Positions 1 to 12,430 of a stretch of 64,000 nt of DNA are shown here, in pieces. Position 1 is the first letter of the stretch; each line of letters begins with the position of its first letter. The stretch is taken from the NCBI RefSeq assembly GCF_963924675.1, contig NC_089235.1:57003520-57067519 (forward strand). Reading direction: 5' to 3'. Source of the DNA: Phocoena phocoena (taxonomy: Eukaryota > Chordata > Mammalia > Artiodactyla > Phocoenidae). Under the pieces are notes generated by a model, which saw nothing but the letters and a program-made list of their open reading frames with translations, was not told the DNA's origin and made no database searches. Position numbers and translations under genes: made by a program.

Positions 1-424
1 CTAGAGATGAAATGATTTTCAATATTGGTGCATCCTTTTGTTAGAAAACAAAAACATGGGATGGAAAGAATTACTCTCAAACATGTTCCACTGCCATGAC
101 TCACTGGTCTAGAATTATTTATTTGGCATAAGGCTTGATGGGTAGGATTATGTTTCAGCTGGCGATTCCTAAAACAGTAAGATTCTATCCATAGTCTCTC
201 AGTGATCCAATATTAAGAGAGTAGAGGATCTCAGGGTAAATTGCTAGTTATGTTACAAATGCATAAATTGGTTACTTTCTGTTTTGCTTTTTTATCCTTC
301 TCATTTTTCCAATAAAATCATCCTCTTTCTTTCACACTTGTTCATTGGTACCCTTGGAAATTTTTAAAAACATTTTAATATGTCCTTGCCTAAATAAGAT
401 CTCCTCATTCTCATTTTCCTTGGA
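1..424. other. Unassigned AT-rich DNA
   Basis: No repeat family or plausible exon recognised. Frames are short and broken by stops. Confidence 0.4.
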
Positions 425-660
425 AGACAGTAGAACTGAGTGTTAAGTGACTTTGGAGTTGAGCTGCTTGGGGTTGAATCTGAGACCTACCAGTGATCTG
501 CTATTTAACTCTGTATACAGTATATAATCTCCTTAGGTCTCAATTTATTCATGTGTAAAAGAGAAAAACAACATCAACTAGATTGTATGCTTAATAATTA
601 AATATGATATTTCACATGTATAGTATTATCGTAGTACCTGGCACATAAAATTTCCTCAGT
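425..660 (+). repeat. MIR SINE relic
   Basis: The order of decayed blocks matches MIR: a TTGGGGTTGAATC-type B-box core, a 'ctatttaactctgt' block, a 'tctcaatttattcatgtgtaaa' type block, and the 3' 'tagtacctggcacataaa' motif. MIR is an ancient tRNA-derived SINE shared across mammals. Divergence is high, so the ends are approximate. Identification is by eye from the known consensus. Confidence 0.6.
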
Positions 661-1383
661 TTATAGGCTGATAATTTTTTTTTTTTTTTTTTTTTTTAGT
701 TTGGCTATTTGTCATTTATTTTAATGAAGGGAAAATTAAGTCTTATTTTTAGGGTGATAAATTTTAAATTACAAGTGTACAATTGTTGCTATCTATTTGA
801 CTAACAGGGCCTAATAAATCTTCACATTAAAAATATATGTAATTTTAAGTAATAGCATAAATCAGTAGAGAACAAAACTATATTTGCAGTAAGTCACTGG
901 ATAATAAGTGCTTCCTATGATAATGTTAATCTCTTTACACTCTGAGGTTTATTAAATATTTTGGAAAAGTATTAAAAGTAGTATATAGTACTTTGCGGCC
1001 ACCAAAACAATGCATCCAGATATTGTTAGAAGAACTGCTGTCACATTTAATAATATTCTCTATTCAGTCTTGCTGTAAGGAGAATAAATTCAGTTTGTAT
1101 TTCTGATAAAGGATAAACTCTTAAATTCAATTCTCTAAGAAGGACTATCATCTTTCAAATCCTCCTTTCTTTCTGGGAAATTCAGCTAGAAACTCCCTGG
1201 TAATTAATTGTAAAAGCCAGAATAACTTTTTGGGGTTTATTTATTTATTTATTTTTTACTTTTTGCTTTTTAATATTTTTAACTTGAAAATGCTTGAGTA
1301 CAAAAGCATTTAAAACTCCACAGTATTTTAAAAAGTTAGTAATTAACTTGCGTTAATAAAGTCTTCCTCCTATTATTCTTGGT
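661..1383. other. Unassigned DNA with poly(T) tract
   Basis: A run of about 23 T lies at 675-697 and a TTTA-rich stretch at 1235-1256. The poly(T) could be the tail of a minus-strand retro-insertion, but no element body was recognised to its right. Confidence 0.4.
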
Positions 1384-1600
1384 AAGGATCAGCAGACTTT
1401 TTCTGCCAAGGGCCAGATAGTAAAACATTTCAGTTTTGTGGGCCGTAAGGTCTCTGTAAATACTACTTAATTCTGCCTTGGTAGTGTGGAAGCAGTCTGC
1501 CTTGGTAGTATGTACACATGGAGGATATTCATATGGCTTGTTCCCAGACATATCCTCAGTGCTTAGAACAGTCCATATTGTTGTCCATATTGGCAAATAA
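1384..1600 (+). mobile_element. hAT-type non-autonomous DNA transposon relic
   Basis: Starts with a decayed version of the CAGGGGTCGGCAAACTTTTT terminus, followed by 'gggccagatagtaaa', 'tttgtgggccgtaaggtctctg' type and 'aattctgcc' blocks. These follow one another in a family of mammalian hAT (MER1-group) elements. A 14-bp block, TCTGCCTTGGTAGT, is duplicated at about 1470 and 1497. The far terminus is not clear, so the right end is approximate and I leave the subfamily open. Confidence 0.55.
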
Positions 1601-1699
1601 AATAATGAATATATAATTACACAATATTTTTCTAATCCAGTGACAGATCTAATATCTACATACCTATGATCAAACAAACATCAGAAAGGCACTTATAAA

Positions 1700-1840
1700 A
1701 TAAATTGCAAAGAATTAGAGGTCTGGAAGGGAACATTTTGGTTTAGCACCATCCTTTCAATTTTACCACCAAGAAAACCTAGAGAGACCTGGAGAGATTT
1801 GACCAATGTACAAAAAGGTGAGCAGCAGACTATACCAATC
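1700..1840 (-). repeat. Possible MIR-like relic
   Basis: Contains 'gaggtctggaagggaaca', 'catcctttcaattttacc', 'aagaaaacctagagag' and 'ttgaccaatgtacaaa' in the order expected for a reversed MIR-class element (GAGGAAACTGAGGC ... CAAGGTCACA). Strongly decayed; may be chance resemblance. Confidence 0.35.
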
Positions 1841-3840
1841 TATACATTTTCTACTCCTATACAGTGGCCATCCTAGAATTTGGGATCACTGAAAGTTTTC
1901 TTTTTGTCTCCCACTGAATTTCTTTTTTTTAATGACTTAGTTGCCAATGTTTAACATTAGCATATTTCTCGTAAGAGTCTAAATATCAGCTTCTCTTGAA
2001 AAATTGGAACATTTTCAGCACAAGATCCATGTTTCCATTTGGCAATAATTTCCACTGCTTAGATGGGACATGTGTTCTCAAATCTGCTTCCCTCTTTTTT
2101 TTTTAACCATATCTTCTTGGTCCTTTTGGATATCTGATTTGGTAACTTGGAATTCATCTTTTATTTTGATATTTTGTTTTGTGTATGTATTCATAAAATT
2201 GTTGATTCTGGTAATTATGGCATAATGGACTGAGGACAAAACAAACTAGCATTATGGAAAGGAAATTTAAATGGCACTATGATTCAAAATCACTGCCCCA
2301 TGCATTTTACTAATTAAATATTCATACACTTCTACTTAAATGTACTTTTTAGAATTTCTATATCTCCAACTGAAATTCTACCTCAAGAAGTCACTTAAAA
2401 ATAAAAAAAGTCACTTAGGGAAATAATCCCTCAGTCATTCAGTTTTTATTTTAAATTACCTTAATAAAATCATATTTTTATTACCTGCAAGAGACAGGCT
2501 TAATTAATTAAAAGAAATCTTGATTGAGAAATAATAACTATTAACAAAATAATTATTATTATTTTGAGATATCATGAAGGAAGCTAAAGGTAGGTTAACT
2601 GTGTGGGTGTCGAGTTGATAGTCAAAGAGAAGTCCATGTTTATATACAGAGTTTCAGTATAGTTAAAAGAGGGGTATTAGGAAGTGAGGGAGATATTTAT
2701 GTTAAATTTAACCTAACTGTGCTGAATTAATCTTGCCTGACACAGGACTGTATTTCGGTTACAAGTGCTATAAGTAGAATTCTAAGAAAAACAAGTCTCA
2801 TATTTTCATGAGTATCTAAATTTCTTATATAAATCTTATCCACTATTTAATTTTTGGTAATATCGGCAATGTGCACAGGCTGTTTGATTCTTGATTCTAA
2901 TTTAGACCATTGTATGTATTTGTAGTGAAAATGTGAATTGAAGACAATCCATATCATTAGGTTATTTTCCTCTGTTTTAATGATATACTAAATAAATTTT
3001 TCTGGTTCTTTCATTTTTCTTTATTGCCTACACAGCCTCCCACATGGCCAAATTTCTTTCTTGATTGCATGTTGGTGACTGAACATGTAGGTGCTTACTA
3101 AAATAAATGTGCTAATGGGACTTATGGGCGCAGCTTTTTTCCAGCTAATTTAACATTTTTCCTTTAATGTCTGCATAATATTCTGAGTTCCTAAATAGTA
3201 TAGCTGGCATTGATAATTACCAGTTTTGTGGGACTATGTTCCCAGTTCTAATACTTGTGTTATCATCTGTCGTGCAGGATGATTTCTTTCCCCTTTGTGT
3301 TAGGATGATTCAGTAATGACATTCTTATTCAAGCCATTGCTGCTTGAAGTCTGAACTATTATTTTTCATATTCTCTCTGTACCTTTCTTTTTTCTGAGAG
3401 GAAATCACCTACCTTAGGGCATATCAGACTTCTTTTAGAGGAAACATTTCTTTCAGCTGCAGGTGGCAGACATAGACATCATGATGGCATAATGCATTTC
3501 ACCTGAAGAGAGATGGCAGTTTCCAGTTTTTCTAAAAATTGTTTACATCAACACGACATTATCATTGCAATACTACATTACATTGTTGTTTATGTTATTT
3601 CCGAAATCACGGGGACTACGTTTTGGAAAATATCAATACATTTCAGTTATGAAAATTGTCCTGTGTTTCCCATATCCCATCTTCAGTGTGAAAATATGGT
3701 TATTCACTCTGGGCTTGCTCCAGCACTGGAGAAAATGTACTGTGTTTTGTCCGGGAAAAGAATGCATTTATGTGAGATGGCTCAAATGATCATTACCTCC
3801 AGACTATTGTGCATTATATTTTTCTTGCTGCTCTGTTTTG
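1841..3840. other. Unassigned AT-rich DNA
   Basis: No family recognised over 2 kb. The overlapping open frames near 3513-3917 (134, 74 and 88 codons) have no recognisable domain, and the longest and last run into the CHR SINE that follows, so I treat them as chance frames. Confidence 0.4.
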
Positions 3841-3850
3841 TCCAATTTTT

Positions 3851-4180
3851 AAAACGAATTTATTTATTTATTTTTGGCTGCATTGGGTCTTCGTTGCTGT
3901 GTGTGGGCTTTCTCTAGTTGTAGCGAGCAGGGGCTACTCTTCGTTGTGGTGCGCAGGCTTCTCACTGCGGTGGCTTCTCTTGTTGCGGAGCATAGGCTCT
4001 AGGCGCGTGGGCTTCAGTAGTTGTGGCTCGCAGGCTCTAGAGCGCAGGCTCAGTAGCTGTGGTGCACGGGCTTAGTTGCTCCGTGGCATGTGGGATCTTC
4101 CCGGACCAGCGCTTGAACCCATGTCCCTGCACTGGCAGGTGGATTCTTAACCACCAGGGAAGCCACCAGGGAAGCCCTTT
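3851..4180 (-). mobile_element. CHR SINE, long form
   Basis: Reverse-oriented tRNA(Glu)-derived CHR SINE. Read on the minus strand it runs from GGGCTTCCCTGGTGG through the GGTTCAAGCGC B-box and 'gatcccacatgcc' to a CAGCCAAAAATAAATAAA tail, seen at left as TTTATTTATTTATTTTTGGC. The 10-bp TSD TCCAATTTTT flanks it at 3841-3850 and 4181-4190. The 5' end carries a duplicated CTTCCCTGGTGG block (about 4153-4176) where the A-box sequence GCGCAGTGG normally lies, so the internal Pol III promoter looks damaged. The RNA is non-coding; insertion used L1 enzymes. Confidence 0.9.
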
Positions 4181-4190
4181 TCCAATTTTT

Positions 4191-4649
4191 TAAGTTTTTG
4201 AATTTGATATTAGATATTTGCATCAAAACATAATAATTTGGGCTGGAAATACTAGGAACAAGTTGTTTTGCTGTGTAGCGGTATTGTGGAGCCCGCCTAT
4301 ACGATTGTTTGAAATGCAGAATGGGCTGGCAAGACAGAGATAAGACTTATGCTTCATAAGGCCCTGGTTGCCTTTTTACTCTCACAGAATTCTCTTTTGT
4401 GCTCTCAGTTGATAGTTGAGCAAAAGGACTCTGACTTCAGGTATATGTTTCTGATTTAATTATTATAAAACTATATTTACTAAAGACATAGGGAATTATA
4501 TAGCAGAGAACAAATTTGGACTCACTGAAAAACCCTGATTGAGACTGAAAAGAAAAAGAAAACCTGAAGCATTTGTAAAAAACTTACGTTCTTTTTCATT
4601 CATTCATTCACTTGTTTGCTCATTTGTCTATTACACAAATATATATTTA
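4191..4649. other. Unassigned AT-rich DNA
   Basis: Nothing recognised beyond short ATTC repeats near 4598-4612. Confidence 0.35.
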
Positions 4650-4745
4650 GTGTTAAAGAGGCTGTAGAACCAGAATGCTAGGGTTCAAATCCCATGTTTG
4701 CCACTTTCTAGCCATTTAAACTTGGTAAAATTAAATTCTTTGTAG
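4650..4745 (+). repeat. MIR SINE fragment
   Basis: Contains GAACCAGAATGCTAGGGTTC, 'aaatccc' and 'gccactttctagcc', matching the MIR tRNA-like head and core (GAGCCAGACTGCCTGGGTTC ... GCCACTTACTAGC). The 3' part is lost or unrecognisable. Confidence 0.6.
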
Positions 4746-4864
4746 TGGGTGGGACTTCTAAATCATAGGTCTTCTTAAGAACTCTCAAATACGATGTAAG
4801 AATATATTTGTTACACATACAAAGAATTACCAGTCAGTGAATATTTGTCACCATTAGTAATTTT

Positions 4865-5400
4865 ATTACATGCCAGGCACTATGGATACACAAATGGAAA
4901 TAACAAAATATTTGGTGTCAAGTAGAACTCGACAGAGATGCAAATTATGGAGTTAGAGGGTATAAGTGAAATCAATCTAAATATATTGTGATGGATATAA
5001 ATAGGTATAGCTGATATGCATCAAAGATATGCCTAAAATGATAGCCACATAATATACTAAAGAAGTTGGAAAATAAAAAACTTACTTTATTGCGAAGGCC
5101 TGAGAAAATTTCAGATAAAGCTTGAGCATTTAGAAATCACTAGTGAACGAGAAGGGAAGGGTATTTGAGGTAGAAGAAGCAGCATATGTCAAGTCTCTTG
5201 GGGTAGCAGCATAGAATCAAGGGCAGCTAGAGGACAGGTCTGACTGGAAACAAAGTGGGCTGAGATGGGACAGGAAAGAAATGAAGACATAAGGTTGCTG
5301 CAGGTATGCAAAGGATGGTTAATTGATAGCCTTAAAAGATTTTAAGCAGGCCAATGATATAATTTAGTTTCTTCTTAGGAAATAGTGGTGGTACCTCTAC
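4865..5400 (-). repeat. L2 LINE 3' fragment
   Basis: Shows 'tgccaggcactatggatac' and later 'agattttaagcaggccaatg', both blocks of reversed L2 3' sequence (CAGGCACTGTGCTAGG ... TTTTAAGCAGGGGAGTGA), in correct order and spacing. Between them lies an AG-rich stretch with 'ggtagaagaagcagcatatg'. It may continue past the SINE at 5528. Ends are approximate. Confidence 0.5.
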
Positions 5401-5527
5401 TGGATGTGGATGTGAAAAGACAAGTGGTAAATAGACCACCGGGATGGATTTTGCAGTGACCTGTGAGAAAAGTTGCTGACCTGTACTAAAGAAAGTAGTG
5501 AGAAGAGGGAATAAATAGATATGTTTT

Positions 5528-5810
5528 GGGGGGCTTCTCTAGTGGTGCAGTGGTTAAGAATCTGCCTGCCAGTGCAGGGGACACGGGTTCGAGCCTTGGA
5601 CTGGGAAGATCCCACATGCCGCAGAGCAACTAAGCCCGTGTGCCACAACTACTGAGCCTGCACGCTAGAGCCCATGCTCCACAACAAGAGAAGCCACCGC
5701 AATGAGAAGCCCCTGCACTGCAATGAAGAGTAGCCCCTGCTCTCCGCAACTAGAGAAAGCCCACGCGCAGCAACGAAGACCCAACACAGCCAAAAATAAA
5801 TAAATTTTAA
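5528..5810 (+). mobile_element. CHR SINE, long form
   Basis: Begins GGGCTTCTCTAGTGGTGCAG, with A-box TGGTGCAGTGG and B-box GGTTCGAGCC, then 'gatcccacatgccgcag', 'ccacaactactgagcctg', 'acaagagaagccaccgcaatg' and a CAGCCAAAAATAAATAAA tail. An imperfect TSD (AAATAGATATGTTTT / AAATAGATGTATTTT) lies at 5513-5527 and 5811-5825. The long body and TAAA-type tail set it apart from the poly(A)-tailed short copies elsewhere in the window and suggest an older insertion. Confidence 0.92.
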
Positions 5811-5825
5811 AAATAGATGTATTTT

Positions 5826-8800
5826 TATGAAATAGAATCTAATGCAAATACCACCTAGTGAGATGAGGATGAACTGAGTTGGAAATGATAAACAGAGGTA
5901 TGGTCTGACACTCCCCAGAAAACATTTTTTATGAGTAAAATGATAAATATGCCTTTTGTTAGATTGAACGTCAGTTGCTTGGTCTTTTAGATATTTAGAT
6001 ACATATTTAGACACACACAGGTGCGCACACACACACACACACACCATTGGTCAAAGAAGGCTGGATCAGAGAATCATTCTGGGAGAATCATCTTAAAATG
6101 GTAATCATGGTTGTGGATGAGATTATATAGGTATGCAGGAAGGACACAGAATAGCCAGGGAGTTATACAGAATCCAGAAGAGAGAGGTGATACAATAGCA
6201 AAGAGAAAGATTAGGAAATGAGTGATAAAAACTAGCCATTGATAGAAATTCTTAAAAGTGCCCCTTCTCCTAGGAAATTAGAAAAACAGTGGTGACATTG
6301 CAAGAAGTCTCATTGACATGCTGCTGAGAGACCCAGACTGCAGTGCATAGTGGAAATTTTCTGTTCTTGCCAAATAATATTTAATCTTATATGTTAACTG
6401 TTTCAAACAGCATGTGTGCTTTGGTCCTGTTTCTGTTAAAATATTTATTTACTTATGTACATAGGCAGGAATATATGATTTTTATATGTGAATGTTAAGA
6501 ATTCCTATTTTTGGTGGTTCTATAATTATTCATCATTTTCTTCTTTGAGCTTTTCTGAGGTTTTTTTTTAAACAATGCACATACTTTTTTTTTTAAAAGA
6601 AATTAGGAAGTACTATTTAAAGACTAGCTATTAAAAAGGAGAGGAAAAAGTAGAAGTAAAGGTACATCTAGAGTCCAAGGAGTTTTACATATAAAAGAGG
6701 ATGGAAATATAATTATGTTTACATTCTGAAAACAAGGAGTCAGTGGAGAGAGAAGGCTGAATATGTAAGAAGAAAGGACCGTCATGGAGAGAGGATCCCT
6801 GGAGAAGAGAGAACAGGAGACACGGACAGGATGATAACATGGGAACAAGGTCTGCCATGGAGAGGAAGACATTTAATCCTTATAAGTAATAGGACGAGAT
6901 TCAGCATAGATGTGGGCTGAAGACACTGATGCTGATGGAGATATAGCCTATCTACCACTGTGAAAACTGATTAAGTTTACCTATATTAAGTGTTGGTAAA
7001 ATTTATTTTAAATAGATTTGGTTTAGTTATTATGTAAGGGCCAGGTGTATAGCTAATATTTGACTCAGGCTAGGTGTAAAACAGTATGAAGTAGTAGAGA
7101 TTATTATTATAATTTATTTCAAAAATCAACTGTATATGAACCCAGGAAAAATTAAATTCACACAGATATGGGGTTGACTGCAGCTGAAAGGTCTCCACTT
7201 CCCAATCTATTAAAAAACTGCTACATTAATGGAATATATTTAAATAAAACTTCAGGTAATGTTACTTATAACATGTATATAAACATCACTTAATAGAAAT
7301 ATGACTACCCAAGACTCCTTCACTTACATTCATGTGGATTAAGTTCTCTAATAGAAAAAATATATTGTCTTCTATTTTCTTAAATAGTTTCACTTTGACA
7401 GCTTTCTGAATAAAAATTCATGAATGTAAATCCATTGATCTTTTTCAAATTATACATGATTTTTTGCATAGTGAGTTTTTTTTTTTCTGTGCTGGCTTTC
7501 AGCTAAATAAGATTTCAGACAGGAAGAATGAGATGACCAACACAAATTACAACAGAATTCATCCTGAACAAAATGAAGTGGGATGTAAAATATAAAACAA
7601 ATATCTAAAAATGAGATTTGGGGAATTGCATGAGATTTTTACATTGTTCATATTACATTTTTATAATATTAGAATAAGTTTTTCTCTACCTTTATGTTTT
7701 GAGGCAAAGATTGTGCGTTATAATGTTTTACAGGGAGTATGATGTAAGCTTGCAGATATCAGAACATTGAGAGGAAGCAATTTTTGCCAACTCTATTTAT
7801 GTTATTACCTTCTGGAGAGAAAGAATTGACCAAGTATTTTCTCAATTTTCCATCATATTAAGAAACTGTAAAACTTTTAAATTTGCTATCCAGTTCACAG
7901 GCACAGTGTGTAATTACCTACAATCATTCTTATCTGGGGGTTGGGTGGGAAACAAGATGAACCCATTAATAGGGTTAGATTATTTTTAAACAGTTTGAGA
8001 TTTCTGCCTGGGAAATTAGGAAAACAGTGCTTTAAAATAGTGTTTTGAATGTCTTATAAGAGACCATGGATAATGTTTATATATTTCACGAATGAATTTT
8101 TAATTAGCTATTATTTCAGTATTTTGCCTGAAAAGAGCATTTTTTTCCTTACATTTATTCTCTGAGATGAGATAGTCACAAACTTCCAAATAGTTTGTGA
8201 TAATAACTGGCCATTTACTCTCCACTATATTAACACCAAACTCTGGAAATAGAAAGCATTTTATATGAAATCATTTTTCCTTATAGATTTCTTAATGAAA
8301 TTGTATGCTATTAACAGGGCGGTTTTTTCTTTTATATTCTCCAATAACAAAAAGGATGCCTGAAATAGCAAATAATAGCTTTGATCCAATTTGTAGGCAA
8401 TTCTGTATGCTATCTGTGAATCAAACACTTAGAATGATAGTAATTGACATACCAAAATGTTTATTTTGTATTTATGAATACTATTATTGTTATTACATCT
8501 TAGTTTGGTAAAGTACATGGAAGAACAATATTTTATTAAAGAATTTATCAAAAGTTTTGTAAGCTGTAAAACACTAAATATAGATTACTTTATTAATTTT
8601 ACTTATTATAATTTTAACTAATATTAGTTTTACCTCTGATACTACTATTACTATTTTTATTTGTGCATGTTTTAGTTGGTTCCAAATGTTCAAAATCCAT
8701 TGGGTAACAAGTTACTATGTCAGCATTTTAATTATTAATTAAATTCAAATCATTCTTTAGCACAGCTCACTTTGAGAATTAACATCAGAAGACTGCATAG

Positions 8801-9109
8801 TTATATGTTGCAGTTATAACTTATCTTCATTGCTAACAAATTGAATTGGAAAACACTAATTTATTTAACAGAGGTTTTTATATTGCAAGACAGAGTAGGA
8901 TTAAGAAATGATTGATATATATGTGCAATTAGGAAAAATACAATTACAGTTTGCTTGGAAAAAATCTAGGGAGCATTAATAAATACAGCCTCAAAGTATT
9001 ATCCCTAATTTCGAGAAACATTCAAATAGCAAATGTAATGTTCATTACAAACAATACCTAAATTATTGATATTTACTATATTTTAATTAGTTAGCTAAGT
9101 AAACAATTA
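5826..9109. other. Unassigned DNA with one CA repeat
   Basis: No gene seen. A CA/GC-interrupted dinucleotide tract lies at 6011-6045. The purine-rich stretch 6620-6900 could be decayed L2 but I cannot align it with confidence. From 7000 to 9109 the sequence is very AT-rich with no recognised family. Confidence 0.4.
6011..6045. repeat. (CA)n microsatellite, interrupted
   Basis: ACACACACAGGTGCGC is followed by an uninterrupted CA run to 6045. The interruption lowers the expected slippage rate. Confidence 0.9.
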
Positions 9110-9275
9110 TGTTAATTATCTAATTGAACCTCCATCATGCCAGTAAGAAATAGATAATATTCCCACCTTCCACATGAAAATACTGAGGTGTTCTCAAGGT
9201 CACAGAGCCAGGAAGTGCTGGTTCTAGTATTTGAGCTCTGCTGTCTTCTTACCCACTATGTTATACTGTCAAAGA
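9110..9275 (-). repeat. MIR SINE relic
   Basis: Reverse-oriented MIR: 'gaacctccatcatgccag', 'acatgaaaatactgaggtg', 'caaggtcacagagccagg' and 'cccactatgttatactgtc' match the consensus blocks for reversed MIR (GAAACTGAGG, CAAGGTCACACAG, CCACTATGCTATACTG). One of the clearer MIRs in the window. Confidence 0.68.
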
Positions 9276-11504
9276 GTCATTCTTTTCTCTCATATGTGAA
9301 ACATTATGTCTAGTTATTGGGTGAAGGTGAAATTTCTCCTCCATCTGCTCCTTTGGGATTGTGTTTATACAATTATATTTGTTTCTACTAATCTCTTAGC
9401 AGTTGCTTCTTTTTAGACATCAGCATGTGGCTTTTGCATCTTTAATTCTAATTCATCACATTTTAACATAGTTGTCTTTCAGAAATAGCAGGTAAATTTG
9501 AAGCGATGATAATACCTCATGATATGTGAATATATATATTGTATTATATATATAAATATTCACATAATACTTCTGCATGGTTTTTTTGTCGTTATTGTTG
9601 TTCTCGAACTACCATTTGAGTTTGACAGCATTTCAATTGTTTTTAAGCTTCCCTGGAGGCAGGTCAAACATCAGCGTCTAATTTATCTATACGAGTGTGA
9701 AACTGTGAACTTTGGGATTTATGCCCTTAGTTTGTTTGCCTTTATAAAATGTAGTTGTTCATTCATTGCATAATAAATGCTCAGCAGTGCCTGTAATGCT
9801 ATAGAAAAAAACATGGCAAATGAATTGGGAAAATTTTATATGTATAACAAAATTTATTTTTCCACTGAGTTCCAAATTAAGAGTTTACCAAGTTAAAATT
9901 TTAGAATCAATGGAACAAGTAGAGTTGATTTGAAGAGCCTGCTGAACTAAATTCAGCACGGAGCATGGGATGTTAAAGGATGACATGAGGGAATCAACAA
10001 GATGTCTGTGTTTCAAGAGTTGAGGCATTGTGGGAGCCATCTAGATAGAGTATCAGCAGTGGGTTAGCAGAAAAATAGTCAAGTTGTGCAAGGGAGAATG
10101 CAGTAATAAAGCTAAGAGTAGCAAATGAAGATCAGTATCACAGAAAACTTCTGAGGTATGGGGATAATAGTAACAAAGTAATTAGGACAATGCATTTTGC
10201 TAAATAATGTGTCCTTGTTTTGACTGAATCATTTAACAGTCCAGGTGAGCACTGCCTAGGAGGCATCTTTAATAAAGGCAATAAGTGACCCTTCACAGAC
10301 AGCCTGGTAAAGAAGCAGCACATCGTGAATATTTATCTACATTTTTTGCTCATCAATGAGGTTCTGTCACTTACAATCGGATAGTAAAGTAATCCTATCT
10401 AGAGTTTTTTGGTTTTAATTCATCATTTTAATAAAAATAATGTTTAATTTTAACTAGGAAGCAATGTTATATTAAAGTGTGTGGTTACATGAGAGCTCTC
10501 GTGTAATTTATATATGAATACAAGTTCATAACTTATGTATATAGGTCGAATCATTTAAAATATGTTCTTATATTTTTTAAATCCAAAAACAAAAAGAAAG
10601 AACAATGTCAGAAGAAATAAACTTCCCTGAGTTTGTTAAGAACCTGACAAAGGTAGTCTTACTTTTATTTGTGAAGTCCCCTAGTAGAAAACAAATAGAC
10701 ATTAATTAACACTTGATATGTGTCCATTTACAGGTATATATTGTCATATATACTAAAAATATTCCTTATATAAAATTACATGTTCAAAAATACACCAAAC
10801 TTCTTAATTCCACAAATATCCAATTTAGAATAAATGATTATAAGGCAGAAAATGGTTCCTTTGGTCAAATCTCAATTCTAAAATTGAAAAATCTGTGTCC
10901 CCAAAATGTGAAGTAACTTGCTGTGAATCCTAATCCAAGGATCTTCTCACAGTATCCTTATCTCTATTACAGAAGACTTTAGAATACCTTTAATGATACC
11001 CTCGTGAGTGTCCCTCATCTAAATATTTAACTGCTTTAGTTAAGTAGTACACAGTATTTTGGGGTGATAATTCTCTTCAATGGCCATTGTTATTTAGAGA
11101 ATAAGCTTAGATATTTTCTACTGGAAAGAAGCAAATAATAAAAATCAACTAGGCTTCTGTTGTTTTAACTTTCTCATCTGGTCTGGGATCTGAGCTGCCT
11201 TTTTTTTTTTTTGTCCAAACTGCCCTTCTCCACCACAAAAATGGATCTGTGGGAACTTTTAGGAAACAGAGATTAACGCTGGGACAGATAAAACTTGTCT
11301 TTTCAGTGGGATTCCAATATCTAAAGGATGATTTAGTCTTGACTCTGCTTGAGGGCAGTTGATGCATGTGGAGAGAGTTTTCATGATGATAAAGAAAAAT
11401 AGGGATAGACAGTAAAACAGAGAGCTTTTGACAATTTTTAAACTCCTGATTCAGACTACCTGACACCAGTTCTGCTCTTTGGACAACCTGGTTGGTCTAT
11501 TAAT
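9276..11504. other. Unassigned AT-rich DNA
   Basis: No gene or clear repeat. It contains an AT-rich inverted repeat at 9525-9564. Stretch 9950-10320 is less AT-rich and might be decayed L2, but I could not align it. Confidence 0.35.
9525..9564. repeat. AT-rich inverted repeat (hairpin)
   Basis: The arms TGTGAATATATATAT and its near-complement ending AAATATTCACA pair over 15 bp with one mismatch around a ~10-nt loop. It could extrude as a cruciform or simply be a fossil of TA-repeat slippage. Confidence 0.7.
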
Positions 11505-11800
11505 ACTACACCAAATGTTTGTGAGCACCTATCATGTGACAGGCATAATCAAAACACTGGGGAAACAGCAATGAACCAAAAAAGTCTTATGGACTCACAT
11601 TCTAAGTGGGAAAGCCATAAACACTACCATGGAAGATTACAACAGCACCATGTTGAATAAAGTATGGAAAGTGAATTGGAAATGCTGATAGTGGGACTGG
11701 GTAGAGTTTTGAACAGGGTCAGCAGGGAAGGCTGAATTGAATAGGTTATTATTTGACGTATAAGTCAAACATTTTGATGGGGCCAGACATGTGGAGAGTA
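11505..11800 (-). repeat. L2 LINE 3' fragment
   Basis: 'gagcacctatcatgtgacag', 'ggcataatcaaaacactgg', 'actcacattctaagtggg' and 'gggtcagcagggaaggctga' follow reversed L2 order (GAGCACCTACTATGTGCCAG, CTGGGGATACAG, CTCACAGTCTAG, AGGGAAGGCTTC). Old and indel-rich, so the ends are approximate. Confidence 0.55.
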
Positions 11801-12029
11801 AACATCAGTTAGTGTGTCTGCAGCACAATGAGATAGGTGGGTAGGAACTTTATCAGTTGTTTGCCACTCATCATAATTGCCTAAACTCCACGAGGCCATA
11901 TGTTTTATTTCTGTGGTTCACTCCTATATTCCCAATCACCAGAATAATGCTTAGCACACGGTTAACACTCGATAAATCTTTATTAAGTGTATTAACCTAA
12001 AACAGTAAAACAGACAGTTATTTTACTAA

Positions 12030-12430
12030 CAAAACTGGTTTATTCAGGAGCAGCAAAGTACCATCTGGGACACGCAACTATGGCAGACCAGAGTCCTGTA
12101 AAGCAAGGGAGAAAAACTCTTTTGTAGAGAAGACGGGGAAGTTGGGAGGGCTGCTATAAACAACACATCCATTGGAAGAAACCGAAAGTTTGAAGTATGG
12201 TGGCTTTTCATTGGCTGAGTTAAGACAGTTGCTCCTTGGCTGAGCTGTTGCGAGGCAAGGAGAAAATCTTTTTTGCCCCTGCTGGAGGTAGTATAAAGGA
12301 GGGTCACTTCCTGCCGGAGATGCAGCCTCTTTCTGTTGGGATCTGCATTGATGTTGAGTGGAACCTGCACGAGAGCGCCCCCTTCTGGCCTCTTGACTCC
12401 ACTTTAGTCAGGTTTTCTTCTATTTTCACA
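12030..12430 (-). mobile_element. Candidate solo LTR of an endogenous retrovirus
   Basis: A GC-richer block in AT-rich DNA. On the minus strand it shows LTR-like landmarks in order: a GC-rich head (GGCCAGAAGGGGGCGCTC), a CTTTATACTACC TATA-like site, two CCAAT motifs (CAGCCAATGAAAAG and CTTCCAATGG) and, near the end, CTGAATAAACCAG as a possible polyadenylation signal. A 108-codon minus frame (12044-12370) spans it but matches nothing I know. The order is imperfect (TATA upstream of CCAAT), I could not fix TG...CA termini or a TSD, and the family is unnamed. A decayed non-LTR element is possible. Confidence 0.35.
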
